A stretch of 64,000 nt of DNA from Colwellia sp. (GCA_013215385.1 JABSOY010000007.1:248001-312000); one strand, 5' to 3'; shown: positions 35,022 to 44,694, counted from the stretch's first letter. Notes: a model not told the origin generated them from the letters alone. Program-made: numbers and translations.

Positions 35022-37064
35022 ATGATTAATCAATCGTTTTCGCCTGAACGGTTCAGCTTATCACCACAAAACTCTTGGGCTTTGTTGATATGCCAATGTC
35101 TTAATTTGTCACTGCTCATCAATGAATTAAGTGTTTGGATGTTAGCGATTATTAGTTTGTGCCTATCCGGGCGGGCGTTAACGCTTATCAAGCCGACATT
35201 AAAACTACACAGAGTTATTATATTGCTGCTAGCTTGCGCCGGATGTTTAGCTATTGTGGTAACCGGTCAACAATTAGGCGTGTTATTAAGCATGTTACAC
35301 TTACTCTGTTTTGCCTATTCATTAAAAGGTTTGGAGCTAAATTCCCGTAAAGACTTTTACCAAATAGTTTTACTCGGCATTTTTATCCTTGCCTCTGTAC
35401 TTGTTTTTTCTCAATCTTTATTTATCTCGTTCATTATTTTCTGCTTATTTATTTTAAATATTACTGTTTTATTAGCGTACTTTTGCCCAACACAAAACAT
35501 TAAAAACCCACTGATTAAAAGTACTAAAACAGTGATTCAAAGTATTCCCCTGGCTATCGTGTTATTTATTGTTTTTCCTAGATTATCGCCTTTCTGGCAA
35601 GTGCCGTCAGCAAAGTCTGCCCAGATAGGGTTATCTGAAAGTGTTACTCCAGGCGATATTGCAAATTTAGCTAGATCTTCAGAACTTGCCTTTCGAGTAA
35701 AGTTTACTAGCGATATACCCAAATACAACCAGCTGTATTGGCGAGCAATGGTGATGGACGAATTTGACGGGCGAACATGGCAACAAAGCAAAAATAGCGC
35801 GTTAAAAAACAAAGATAATTCAACGAATATAACAGGAGAAATGACAAAGTTAGTGGGACCACAAACCCGTTATCAAGTCATTGCAGAGCCTAGTTATCAA
35901 AAGTGGCTTTTTTCTTTGGCTGTAGTTGATCCTAAAAGTTTAGAGGCTAATCAAATCAGTATATTGCCATTGCCGAATTATACCATTAAAAGTAGCAAAG
36001 CTATTAGCCAGACAACAAGTTATCAAGTCACCAGTTATACCGCAACAATGCGTAATTATTCATTAAGTGACAATCAAAGACTGACAAATCTCCATATACC
36101 CAGAGGTAATAACCCTAGGTTACAAGCTCAAGGTGAAAGACTCAATTTAGCCTATCCAGATGAAGTTCAACGAGCACAGGCTATTTTAGATATCATTAGA
36201 GAACAAGACTTCTATTATACGTTAACCCCGCCCTTGTTATCTGGGCACGAATTAGATCAGTTTTTTTATCAAACTAAAAAGGGCTTTTGTGTTCATTATG
36301 CCAGTGTATTCACTTTCATGATGAGAGCATCTGGCGTTCCAGCAAGGTTGGTCGCTGGTTATTTAGGCGGCGAATACAACAAACAAAGTGGTCACTTAAG
36401 TATCTATCAATATGACGCCCATGCATGGGCTGAAATTTGGGTTGAGAATAAAGGTTGGCTAAGAGTTGACCCCACTGCGGCAGTGAATCCTGAACGGATA
36501 GAAAGAGGACTTTCTCAAGAGCTACAACAAGATGGCCTTTTTAATAACGACCTACTTAATTTACATCGTTATAAGCACCTTGCTTGGGTTAATACACTTC
36601 GCTTACAGCTTGATTCGTTAGATTATCAATGGGCACGCTTGGTTTTAGGTTATTCGTCGAAAGTACAATATGACTTACTAACCCGGTGGTTTGGACATTT
36701 TCAAGCTTGGAAAATAGCCGCTATTATTGGTGGGGCATTAGCTTTAATGATGTTAATCATGTGGTTGGTTAATATTAAAAAATCTAAAAATAAACCTTTA
36801 GTAAAATGGTTAACCCAGTATCAACAAATTTTAGCGATATTAAAAACTAAAGGCTTAGAAAAACCAGTAACTATGCCGGCAAATCAATTTTCAGATTTGG
36901 TCATTCAAAGGTTTCCTTCTTTAACCGTAACCTTTATTGCCTATAGCCAATGCTTTGAAGCCTTAATGTATCAAGCATTAACGGATGAAAAGAAAAAACA
37001 GCGTTTAAGCGAAATGAAACAATACCAAAAACAAATAAAAGCACAATTAAAAAACTTTAAATAA
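35022..37064 (+). CDS. Transglutaminase-like membrane protein (TgpA type, DUF3488)
   Basis: This 680-aa protein has an N-terminal membrane bundle (about residues 15-190, six hydrophobic segments) and a periplasmic transglutaminase-like core with the catalytic triad region. The Cys lies in KGFCVHYASVFTFMMRASG, the His in QYDAHAWAEIW and the Asp in RVDPTAAV. A further transmembrane helix (about 567-587) precedes a helical cytoplasmic tail with EKPVTMPANQFSDLV. It is the last gene of the MoxR-DUF58-TgpA set and probably modifies or cross-links proteins in the periplasm; substrate unknown. Confidence 0.9.
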   Translation: MINQSFSPERFSLSPQNSWALLICQCLNLSLLINELSVWMLAIISLCLSGRALTLIKPTLKLHRVIILLLACAGCLAIVVTGQQLGVLLSMLHLLCFAYSLKGLELNSRKDFYQIVLLGIFILASVLVFSQSLFISFIIFCLFILNITVLLAYFCPTQNIKNPLIKSTKTVIQSIPLAIVLFIVFPRLSPFWQVPSAKSAQIGLSESVTPGDIANLARSSELAFRVKFTSDIPKYNQLYWRAMVMDEFDGRTWQQSKNSALKNKDNSTNITGEMTKLVGPQTRYQVIAEPSYQKWLFSLAVVDPKSLEANQISILPLPNYTIKSSKAISQTTSYQVTSYTATMRNYSLSDNQRLTNLHIPRGNNPRLQAQGERLNLAYPDEVQRAQAILDIIREQDFYYTLTPPLLSGHELDQFFYQTKKGFCVHYASVFTFMMRASGVPARLVAGYLGGEYNKQSGHLSIYQYDAHAWAEIWVENKGWLRVDPTAAVNPERIERGLSQELQQDGLFNNDLLNLHRYKHLAWVNTLRLQLDSLDYQWARLVLGYSSKVQYDLLTRWFGHFQAWKIAAIIGGALALMMLIMWLVNIKKSKNKPLVKWLTQYQQILAILKTKGLEKPVTMPANQFSDLVIQRFPSLTVTFIAYSQCFEALMYQALTDEKKKQRLSEMKQYQKQIKAQLKNFK

Positions 37065-37086
37065 AGCTGCTCAGCTAATATCTAGA

Positions 37087-37779
37087 TTAATTATCCTGAT
37101 AAGTAGCACTTGCCGTCTTACATTGTTTTAACAAGCTGACGAATTCTTCAATACCTCTATCAAAGCTATCTGCAGGAAGAAACAAGTGGTAACCCAAAGC
37201 ACGGGATAATTGCTCAGTTTGATGAAGAAATGCTGCGATTGGCCCTTTAATTACTTCACCATTAGGCAGATAAAATGGTTCAAAATTAATTTGAGCTTGT
37301 TCAATCGTCATTAATTGGTGTAATACACTATAAACAATCAGCCCTTTTTGTTGGTGGATCAATCTATTCGCTAATCGCACCGAAATGTTTTTAGCGATTC
37401 TATCGATATGCACTAGCCGTAAACCAACATAAGGCAATTCTTCGCGCTGTAGACCAACAACTTCTGAAACTAGATTAATATTTTGAATATCCTGCCAGGT
37501 TAATTGCCAATGGCCATAGCGGTGATTGAAGATAATTTTACTAGGTGTCAAATACAGGCTAACCGCAGGTTCGAAAAGTTTAACAACTCCAATTAATATG
37601 ATCACAAGACTGAGTAAGATCATAAAAATATATGAAATTCGATACATTTGCCAAAAGTACTGAGCGGATAAAAAGGTAATAAATAACAGTAATACCCCAG
37701 AAAAACAGAGGAATATCCCATTATGCTTAGCGATTGGCTTAATTATTATACTAGGTTGTTGATAAATTTCAGCCGTCAT
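37087..37779 (-). CDS. Membrane protein of unknown function (DUF2982-like)
   Basis: This 230-aa protein has two N-terminal membrane helices (about 23-42 and 48-70) followed by a soluble domain with SKIIFNHRYGHWQLTWQDIQNI and a C-terminal helix. It resembles DUF2982, a family of marine gammaproteobacterial proteins of unknown role, but the match is from pattern memory. It is convergent with the MoxR operon, whose stop lies 22 bases away. Confidence 0.55.
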   Translation of the reverse strand: MTAEIYQQPSIIIKPIAKHNGIFLCFSGVLLLFITFLSAQYFWQMYRISYIFMILLSLVIILIGVVKLFEPAVSLYLTPSKIIFNHRYGHWQLTWQDIQNINLVSEVVGLQREELPYVGLRLVHIDRIAKNISVRLANRLIHQQKGLIVYSVLHQLMTIEQAQINFEPFYLPNGEVIKGPIAAFLHQTEQLSRALGYHLFLPADSFDRGIEEFVSLLKQCKTASATYQDN

Positions 37780-38098
37780 TTAACCATCACTTTTTTTACT
37801 GATAAATACAATATGCCTAATTATTAGCTTGTTTAAAAGAATATTCTATAAATTAAGTGCAGATCCATAGTAACAAAGACGATAGATGATTTAGCTATTA
37901 AATCTTTAAACCACTGGAAATGACTGGCCGGTTACAGCCAAATTAATTAGAAAAATTGTGGAAGGACCTGTCAAGTAAAACTGACGTCATTATTTATCCT
38001 TGAATCATTACTAGATTAATTTTTTTAGTTTTATTTGATTATTTCAAACCTTGCATGTACCCTTTGGGTGACTGGGTCAAAGGGGTCATTGAAATAAA
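37780..38098. other. Divergent intergenic region upstream of the GntR gene
   Basis: It holds the promoters of both genes and the GntR operator candidate. The palindrome TGACGTCA occurs near 37982. No gene recognised. Confidence 0.5.
38059..38086. promoter_or_regulatory. Operator candidate before the GntR regulator
   Basis: ACCCTTTG (38059-38066) and CAAAGGGGT (38078-38086) form an inverted repeat, with GGGTGAC and GGGTCA half-sites repeated inside. It lies 12 bases before the ATG at 38099, so bound protein would block transcription. YtrA-type regulators commonly repress their own operons. Confidence 0.55.
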
Positions 38099-38479
38099 AT
38101 GAAAATATCCGTAAATATTGAGCATTCAAATCCTTTATTTACTCAATTAATCGAACAAATAAAAAAGGCAGTATTGAATAATGACATAGCTGCCGGGGAT
38201 GCATTACCTTCTATTCGCCAACTAGCTAATGATTTAGACATTAATCATAAAACGGTAGCGAAAGCTTACCGGCTACTTGAACGTGATGGTGTCATTCAAA
38301 CTAAAGGGTATCGTGGTACTTTTATTCATCAAAATGCTAAAGAAAATAGCACCATTAATTTAAATGAATGGGTGTTAAGCGAATTAGATAAAACATTAAC
38401 AAGCTTTAGAGAACTAGGCATTACTGAGTCAGAAATGCGTATTGCTTTTAACAGCTTAATCAATAGCCGTCACAATTAA
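38099..38479 (+). CDS. GntR-family regulator, YtrA subfamily
   Basis: The 126-aa protein is mostly a GntR winged-helix (about 8-75; SIRQLANDLDINHKTVAKAYRLLERDGVIQTKG), with only a short dimerisation tail, as in YtrA-type regulators that govern nearby membrane transport or membrane protein genes. It is 11 bases before the next gene, with an operator-like inverted repeat just upstream, suggesting autorepression of a two-gene operon. Confidence 0.9.
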   Translation: MKISVNIEHSNPLFTQLIEQIKKAVLNNDIAAGDALPSIRQLANDLDINHKTVAKAYRLLERDGVIQTKGYRGTFIHQNAKENSTINLNEWVLSELDKTLTSFRELGITESEMRIAFNSLINSRHN

Positions 38480-38490
38480 GGAGAAAGGTT

Positions 38491-39327
38491 ATGTGGGATA
38501 ATCATTTACTTTATATAGTTTTTTTAGGACAAATTTTTGTTATTTCTTTTTACTTTCCAAAAAAGATATTAGGGTTAATCAATACATCAATGCAGCAACA
38601 TCCTCGAGATGTTTATCCCAAGCTTTACCCTCTTGATGAGGAAGTTATCAAAGCAAAACTTAAAATATTTAATGTCTATAATAGTTTGGTCGTCTCTGTT
38701 GGCCTTGCCATTTTGGCTGTGAGTATTATCAATAATAGTGATGACTTAGCCGGCTGGGACGATCAAGCCGTGCTTTTATGCTTTTTGATGTTTCAATATT
38801 TTCCTATGTTGTACCTTGGTGCACAAGGATTTGATTATTTAAAACTGATGCGTGAACACAATAAAAACGAACATCGTATTGCTGACTTACAACCACGAAA
38901 GTTATTTGATTTTATATCAAAACCATTTCTTAGTGCCGCTGCTTTTTCATACGGCTTCTGTGTAGTAACCGTATTATATTTTGTACAATATCCTTTCGAT
39001 GGATTTGCTGGTTTAGTGAACATTTTAGGTGTCAGCATTTTATATGCTGGACTAGGCTTTGGTATTTACATAAAACTTTATGGCAAAAAATATAACCCAT
39101 TGCAAACAAGTGAAGATAGATCTATTGAAACAACCATAGTAATTAAATTATTGATTTTATCGGCTATATGTTCATCATTTTATCTGGCAATATCGCTGAT
39201 ATTAGCTTCTATGGATATGCGTGACTTAGGCAATATAATCTATAGCCTATATTTACAAGCTTTTATTTTTTATGTATATCAGGTGATGAAGTTTGATCAG
39301 GTGGATTACAGCGTTTATAAAACTTAG
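38491..39327 (+). CDS. Polytopic membrane protein of unknown function
   Basis: The 278-aa protein has about six hydrophobic segments (near 6-25, 70-90, 100-118, 148-170, 173-195 and 220-245) and an N-terminal loop with HPRDVYPKLYPLDEE. I do not recognise a family. It is cotranscribed with the YtrA-type regulator and ends in front of a hairpin terminator, so it is the probable target of that regulator. Confidence 0.7.
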   Translation: MWDNHLLYIVFLGQIFVISFYFPKKILGLINTSMQQHPRDVYPKLYPLDEEVIKAKLKIFNVYNSLVVSVGLAILAVSIINNSDDLAGWDDQAVLLCFLMFQYFPMLYLGAQGFDYLKLMREHNKNEHRIADLQPRKLFDFISKPFLSAAAFSYGFCVVTVLYFVQYPFDGFAGLVNILGVSILYAGLGFGIYIKLYGKKYNPLQTSEDRSIETTIVIKLLILSAICSSFYLAISLILASMDMRDLGNIIYSLYLQAFIFYVYQVMKFDQVDYSVYKT

Positions 39328-39363
39328 CTGTCTTTTTCTTTATTATCGATAAATAATTAACAA

Positions 39364-39388
39364 CAAAGGCTACTCATACTAGCCTTTG
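39364..39388. terminator. Hairpin terminator between convergent genes
   Basis: CAAAGGCTA pairs with TAGCCTTTG around a 7-base loop, between the membrane protein stop (39327) and the XRE gene end. Confidence 0.7.
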
Positions 39389-39460
39389 ATTAGATAGAAA
39401 TAACTTGTCTGCGTATCAATAAGTTGGCATTCACAAACTAGGTTTTATAATGGGCTGACA

Positions 39461-39793
39461 TTAAACAGCTGACAGAAAGAAAGATACAAGAAATGCTATT
39501 ACAAAGGCTATGAATGACGAGATTAAAACTTTACGATTAAATATATTTGCTATGCCTCGGCTTTCACTTGACCTGAGGTTAAAAATATCATCTTGCCTTG
39601 TTAGAATACTATCAACCTTTATTTGAAATGCAGAACATATCGCTTGAGTTGACTCTGGAGAAGCAAAGCCTGACTTTTCAATTCGTTGAATTGTCCTTAA
39701 ACTGATATCTGCAACTTCAGCCAAATGGCTTTGTGTCCATGCACGAGACTCTCGCTCCTGCTTTAATTTTTGTTTATTTAATTCCATGTCCAT
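39461..39793 (-). CDS. XRE-family regulator with a C-terminal membrane anchor
   Basis: The 110-aa protein has a helix-turn-helix (about 8-62; WTQSHLAEVADISLRTIQRIE) and one hydrophobic helix at the C-terminus (about 90-108), so the DNA-binding part would be tethered to the inner membrane. It resembles the longer XRE-2TM protein at 20860-21327. GTCA/TGAC elements repeated at 39854-39890 upstream may be its own operator. No partner gene is adjacent. Confidence 0.75.
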   Translation of the reverse strand: MDMELNKQKLKQERESRAWTQSHLAEVADISLRTIQRIEKSGFASPESTQAICSAFQIKVDSILTRQDDIFNLRSSESRGIANIFNRKVLISSFIAFVIAFLVSFFLSAV

Positions 39794-40491
39794 ATTGATT
39801 TCCCCACATTAATTGTTAACTAAATTATTGCTCGGAAACTCCTTAATTAAAACGTCACTTATATGACATTTAACATAAATTAGATATGACACCAATATGC
39901 CAAAACGTATAACCTCTTAATAATAGACAAAAAATAGTTTGCTAAAATATTAATAAACAAAATATACAATTATGCTTTTATTTATTAGATTGCACTATTC
40001 ACCAAGCTAAATGCAATACTTTCACCTCTGAGATTAATTATTTTAGCTATTGGCATTCGATAAGTTATTAATAATGTTCCATTATCACTTGAACTGTCGA
40101 TTTTTCACTTTTAATTAATTTAAGCTAAAAATTGATTACAAAAACTCAAATGTACTATGACGAAAATCTGCTCTTGTAGGTTTTTAAAATAATTTTAGCT
40201 TTAATTATTGAAGATTAGTAGGACGGCACCATTGCTGAAGCATGGGTGTGAACTATTTCCCATCGTTTATCGTCTTTCTCTAACACAAGAGTATCGACAA
40301 ATAGTGATAATATTGACCTAAGTTTACTTGATTTGAATGATATTATTAGCAATTAATTTTACAGTGAAGTAAATTTTGCATTCGTTTTAAAATAACTATA
40401 CTTAGTATTCTATGAACTATTCACTATGATTAGCAAATACATCAACAATTAACTTTGGTTTCACTTAGATCCATAGGATGGAAGAAATAAC
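39794..40491. other. Intergenic region with a broken gene fragment
   Basis: Includes GTCA-N6-TGAC and ATATGACA repeats (39854-39890) upstream of the XRE gene, and the small remnant at 40215-40304. The rest shows no gene. The promoter of the binding-protein/kinase operon should lie near its right end. Confidence 0.5.
40215..40304 (-). pseudogene. Remnant of a SnoaL/DUF4440-like C-terminus
   Basis: The minus strand reads LFVDTLVLEKDDKRWEIVHT followed by HASAMVPSY and a stop, which is the conserved last beta strand and tail of NTF2-like (SnoaL/DUF4440) proteins. Upstream frames are interrupted and the N-terminal two thirds cannot be found, so it is a gene scar. Confidence 0.5.
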
Positions 40492-41754
40492 ATGGAAATA
40501 TACCACTATCTAACAAAAAAATTTATAGTCACTTTATTTCTCACTTTATTAATTACTCTCCCGGTAAAAGCGAATAAAACCTATAACATTTACCTTGACG
40601 CCGATTTTACCGGAACAAAAGTTGCCAGTCTTTCAATACAGCAAGGTATCAATGTCGCATTAGCTGAAGAGAATTACCGTATCAAGGGTTATCAGTTCAA
40701 TATAATTACGAAAGACCACAAAGGAAACTCTCTTCGTAGCAAAAGAAATTTAGAAAGTTTCCTTGCCGACAGCAACGCCCTACTGTTATTTTCTGGTTTA
40801 CATTCACCGCCATTACTTGCACATAAAAACTTTATAAATAACAACCGTATTCTTGTTTTGAATCCTTGGGCAGCCGCTGGACCCATTACTCGGGCGACAG
40901 ATAAAAACAACTGGATTTTCAGGCTGTCTATCGATGACAGTAATGCGGGCTCATTTATCAGTAATCATGCCCTGCAAGAAGGTTTTAACAAACCTTTCTT
41001 ATTATTAGAAGATACTGGTTGGGGCCGTTCAAACAACAATACAATGACGAAAGCCTTAGCTGCTAATGACATTAAGCCAAAGGGCACTACTTGGTTCAAT
41101 TGGGGACTTGGAATAAATCACGCTAAAATACTGTTAAGAAATGCAAAGTCGTCAGGTGCAGATGTTATATTTTTTGTTGGTAATGCTAATGAAGGAAAAA
41201 CCTTTGCCCAAGCTATGTTAGCGCTTGATACAGAGCTGCAATTACCCATAAGGAGTCACTGGGGAATTACCGGTGGGGACTTTGCAGAAGTGATAAACAA
41301 TAAAGCAAGAGAGCAACTTGATCTTCAATTTATTCAAACACAATTTTCATTTATAGCCCAACCGCAATCCTTATTAGCTCAAAACGTACTTTTACAAACG
41401 ATAACCATGTACCCTGAAATTAATACGGCAAATGACATTAAAGCACCAACAGGCTTTGTTCATGCTTACGATCTAACCAAGCTACTTATCGCCGCGATTA
41501 AGCAGTCGGGTTTAACTGGCGACAAACATCATGATGCAAACGCAATTAAATTAGCACTTGAGCATTTAGAGGCGCCAGTACAAGGACTCATTAAAAACTA
41601 TCAAACGCCCTATTCTCCCTATACATTAGATAATATCAATGCCCATGAGGCATTAGATGAAGCTGATTATGCTATGGGCTATTATCAAGTCGATAATAGT
41701 GTAACGCTTTTACCTAGAACACCATTGAGTAAGGAACTTAATGAAAAAAATTAG
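40492..41754 (+). CDS. Periplasmic substrate-binding protein (branched-chain amino acid type)
   Basis: The 420-aa protein has an N-terminal signal peptide (about 1-28), then a two-lobe Peripla_BP_6 fold with SLSIQQGINVALAEENYRI, the hinge region GLHSPPLLAHK and AGPITRATDKNNWIFRLSID. No ABC permease or ATPase is nearby. Its last 14 bases overlap the start of a histidine kinase, so it probably delivers a ligand signal to that kinase rather than feeding a transporter. Confidence 0.85.
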   Translation: MEIYHYLTKKFIVTLFLTLLITLPVKANKTYNIYLDADFTGTKVASLSIQQGINVALAEENYRIKGYQFNIITKDHKGNSLRSKRNLESFLADSNALLLFSGLHSPPLLAHKNFINNNRILVLNPWAAAGPITRATDKNNWIFRLSIDDSNAGSFISNHALQEGFNKPFLLLEDTGWGRSNNNTMTKALAANDIKPKGTTWFNWGLGINHAKILLRNAKSSGADVIFFVGNANEGKTFAQAMLALDTELQLPIRSHWGITGGDFAEVINNKAREQLDLQFIQTQFSFIAQPQSLLAQNVLLQTITMYPEINTANDIKAPTGFVHAYDLTKLLIAAIKQSGLTGDKHHDANAIKLALEHLEAPVQGLIKNYQTPYSPYTLDNINAHEALDEADYAMGYYQVDNSVTLLPRTPLSKELNEKN

Positions 41755-43540
41755 TATTTCTTTTGCTTTAGCGCGTTTTGTTTTTCTTAGCTGCTCTGCG
41801 CTCGCTCTTATTTCTACTTTCTTAATTATTAATTATGTGGTCGACTCAGCACAACGACAACAAGAAGAGTTAATAAAAAGGGAAACAACGACAATAACGA
41901 ATGGCTATCGTTTATTCCTCAAACATCGGCTTACTCTATTAGCCGATCAGGCAAAAAACCCTATAATGTTACAAGCCTTAATGCAGCCAGAAGCCAATAT
42001 AGGCAAGTTACAAGACTTAATGGCTGACCTTAGTATTTTAGGCTTTCAATATCAGCAAAACTTATTGGATTTTGAAGGTAATATTATTTACTCAAAACAA
42101 ACAGGAAACTCCCCAATTTATCAGAGTGAAGTCTGGTTAGCAGATTTACTTAACAACAAAGTCACTAAACATATAACCATACAAAAGATTAATGATAATT
42201 ACTTTTGGTGTTTAGCTGTGACTATTATGTATAACAATGATGTTGAAGGGATATTAACAGCGCTGATCCCAATCGAAGATATAGATGAGCAAGATAAATC
42301 ACATGAGAGACTTGATGGTTTAATGATAAAAATAACCAGGAATGGTGAAGAGTTAGGCTCCTTTGGCAAGAAAACACTAGGTAAGCAGCACTTAGTTCAT
42401 TGGCAAAAAATAGGGGTTGTTTTTAGTTATACCTTTGATAATAGCGCTAATAATAATGAATTAACTCAAGCAATAATTAAGTTAAGCACGTTAATTTTAT
42501 TCGCCCTTATTGTGACAAGCTTACTTGCCTATCTTTTTGGCTATCGTTACTTTGTAAAACCCTTACTACTATTATCTCGAGCGACGAGTGAATTAGATAA
42601 GGGTAGTGAATTTGAATTACTACGGGATAATATTTCAATAAAAGAATTGTCAGAATTATTTAAAAAGTTCAATGTAATGACTCATACAGTGCATCAAAGA
42701 GAGCGATCATTAAAACTGAGTTACGACCAGTTATCAAAAGCTAATGAAGAGTTGATTTTAAGTGAATCTCAGTTGATTCAATCAGAGAAAATGGCCAGTA
42801 TAGGTGTATTAGCTGCTGGCGTTGCTCATGAAATCAATAACCCGCTTGGTTTTGTTAAAAGTAACCTTGATATTCTCCATGAATATTTGGCCGATATTCA
42901 AAAACACCATCAAGAAACCAATAAACAACTAACCACTGAATCATCACATGAATGGCGTGAAGCTTTGGCTAAAAAATATGATATTGAGTTCATTTTTGAG
43001 GATATTCCTTCCTTATTAGAAATTAGTATTGGCGGGATAGAAAGAATTACCGAGATCGTGAAAAGCTTGAAAACGTTTGCTCGAATAGAAGAATCAACTA
43101 AAAGTAAAACGGATATAAACGAGGGATTAACAGCAACACTCACCATGGTGAAAAACGAACTAAAATATAATTGTACTGTGCATACAGAACTAAATCCCTT
43201 ACCTTTAATTGATGCATTTCCAAGTAAACTAAATCAAGTATTTATGAATCTACTCATTAATGCTGGTCAATCAATAACAGATAAAGGTGATATTTTTATA
43301 AGAACATTTAAAAAAGACTCTGAAATTGTTATTGAAATTAAAGACAACGGCAGTGGTATCCCTGCTAGCGTATTACCACATATTTTCACACCATTTTTCA
43401 CCTCTAAGCCTGTTGGTGAAGGAACGGGTCTCGGCCTGTCTATCAGTCATGGAATAATGAAACAACATGACGGTAGAATAGAAGTAATATCAGAAGAAGG
43501 TAAAGGCAGCTGCTTCTCTGTTTATATTCCTTTCAAATAG
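41741..43540 (+). CDS. Sensor histidine kinase paired with a periplasmic binding protein
   Basis: The 599-aa kinase has an N-terminal membrane helix (about 10-32), a periplasmic sensor domain (about 35-240), a second membrane helix (about 245-267), HAMP, a coiled segment, HisKA with His366 in GVAHEINNPLGF and HATPase_c with GSGIPASVLPHIFTPFF and GTGLGLSI. It begins inside the upstream binding-protein gene. No response regulator is adjacent, so the output is unknown. Confidence 0.88.
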   Translation: MKKISISFALARFVFLSCSALALISTFLIINYVVDSAQRQQEELIKRETTTITNGYRLFLKHRLTLLADQAKNPIMLQALMQPEANIGKLQDLMADLSILGFQYQQNLLDFEGNIIYSKQTGNSPIYQSEVWLADLLNNKVTKHITIQKINDNYFWCLAVTIMYNNDVEGILTALIPIEDIDEQDKSHERLDGLMIKITRNGEELGSFGKKTLGKQHLVHWQKIGVVFSYTFDNSANNNELTQAIIKLSTLILFALIVTSLLAYLFGYRYFVKPLLLLSRATSELDKGSEFELLRDNISIKELSELFKKFNVMTHTVHQRERSLKLSYDQLSKANEELILSESQLIQSEKMASIGVLAAGVAHEINNPLGFVKSNLDILHEYLADIQKHHQETNKQLTTESSHEWREALAKKYDIEFIFEDIPSLLEISIGGIERITEIVKSLKTFARIEESTKSKTDINEGLTATLTMVKNELKYNCTVHTELNPLPLIDAFPSKLNQVFMNLLINAGQSITDKGDIFIRTFKKDSEIVIEIKDNGSGIPASVLPHIFTPFFTSKPVGEGTGLGLSISHGIMKQHDGRIEVISEEGKGSCFSVYIPFK

Positions 43541-44060
43541 TTATCAAAAGTATAAAACTTAAATCCGCCCTACCTTCACAATATAGCCCTTTCACGCACA
43601 ATAAACCTATAATAAGTCTATTCAGTTCAGTTGATATCACTATTTTTATTTCATTATTTAATATTTTGTTTAAAAAATCGAAATAATTGCAAATTTGACT
43701 ATAATTTGTACAGTGTAAAATTCAAAGGACTGAAGCTATGCAAAAAACCTACGATGGAACTAAAAGCACCTCTCCAAAATTATGGCTCTCTCTGTTCATT
43801 TTTGAAAGCATAACTTTGTTATACATAATTGGTAAGATCATTAGTTTCTTATTTTAATTACCTTATGTTTAACTTCGCCAAAAACATAGGCAGTTTGATT
43901 TTCCACTATGAAAGCTTCTCAAACGTAAAAATTTGAACTCAGATGAATTTTTGTGCGTTTAGTCAAAACTTGCTTATTTATGTGTAGATAATCCACTACT
44001 GTCTCAAAAAATCGCATAGCCCCTTAAAGAAGCTATAAATAGTTCATATTTAATCATAGG
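43541..44060. other. Intergenic region with a tiny membrane ORF
   Basis: Apart from the small ORF at 43738-43857 nothing coding is evident. A 60-codon frame at 43631-43813 is overlapped by the small ORF and not supported. Confidence 0.5.
43738..43857 (+). CDS. Possible 39-aa membrane microprotein
   Basis: ATG at 43738, preceded by AAAGGACTGAAG, opens a 39-codon frame. It encodes a short polar start (MQKTYDGTKSTSPK) and one strongly hydrophobic helix (about 16-39; LWLSLFIFESITLLYIIGK). A promoter-like TTGACT with TATAAT/TAAAAT lies about 30-40 bases upstream. Small membrane proteins of this shape are common and often overlooked. Only expression evidence could confirm it. Confidence 0.4.
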   Translation: MQKTYDGTKSTSPKLWLSLFIFESITLLYIIGKIISFLF

Positions 44061-44624
44061 TTATAAATAACTTACGCCGTATCTGATCTGAATAAAATCA
44101 TTAGGAAATACAGTGACCTCTGAATTTACAAGCTTAATGTTTTGATCAACTTTACCAAAAAGTGGAATGCCATCTCCCAAAATAACAGGTGCTTTCGATA
44201 TGGTCATTTCATTAATAAGCTGAAGGTTAATAAAAGATGTAATCGTTGCCCCACCGTCAATGTAGGCATGTTTAAAACCGTTACTTTTAAGTCGATTGAT
44301 GAGCTTGGGAATATCGCCAGCATACATCTCTACTTTGCCAAGTAAGTTTTCAGGAGGTACTGCCAGTGAATGACTTAACACATAAATTTTAGTATCTCCG
44401 TAAGGCCACTGCTCTGGCGTTAAAGCAAAACTGGCGATCACTTCCATGCATTTTCGCCCCATAATCATACAATCTACTGAGGCAATAAAGTCATTAAAGC
44501 CCATATCAGGGTTATCACTCATATCTGCATCTGGATTACCTGCAGTATCTAACCAGTCGACACTTCCTTCGGCTGTAGCTATGTAGCCATCAGCGCTTGT
44601 TGCAATATAGACAGAACATTTCAT
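44061..44624 (-). CDS. Dihydrofolate reductase family protein (RibD C-terminal-like)
   Basis: The 187-aa protein belongs to the bacterial bifunctional deaminase-reductase C-terminal family. The N-terminal SADGYIA and SVDWL, the middle MIMGRKCMEVI and the later IDGGATITSFI are recognised signature segments. These proteins are NADPH-binding reductase relatives, and the substrate of this branch is not known. It is not linked functionally to queE, which lies 71 bases upstream on the same strand. Confidence 0.85.
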   Translation of the reverse strand: MKCSVYIATSADGYIATAEGSVDWLDTAGNPDADMSDNPDMGFNDFIASVDCMIMGRKCMEVIASFALTPEQWPYGDTKIYVLSHSLAVPPENLLGKVEMYAGDIPKLINRLKSNGFKHAYIDGGATITSFINLQLINEMTISKAPVILGDGIPLFGKVDQNIKLVNSEVTVFPNDFIQIRYGVSYL

Positions 44625-44694
44625 GGTTGAAAATCACTCTTAAATTAGGATGGATTTTAGTTATCAATAATGAACTATTAAATCGTAAATACCG

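Noticed and set aside
43631-43813. 60-codon plus-strand frame after the binding-protein kinase
   Set aside because: Overlapped by the better supported 39-codon frame in another phase.
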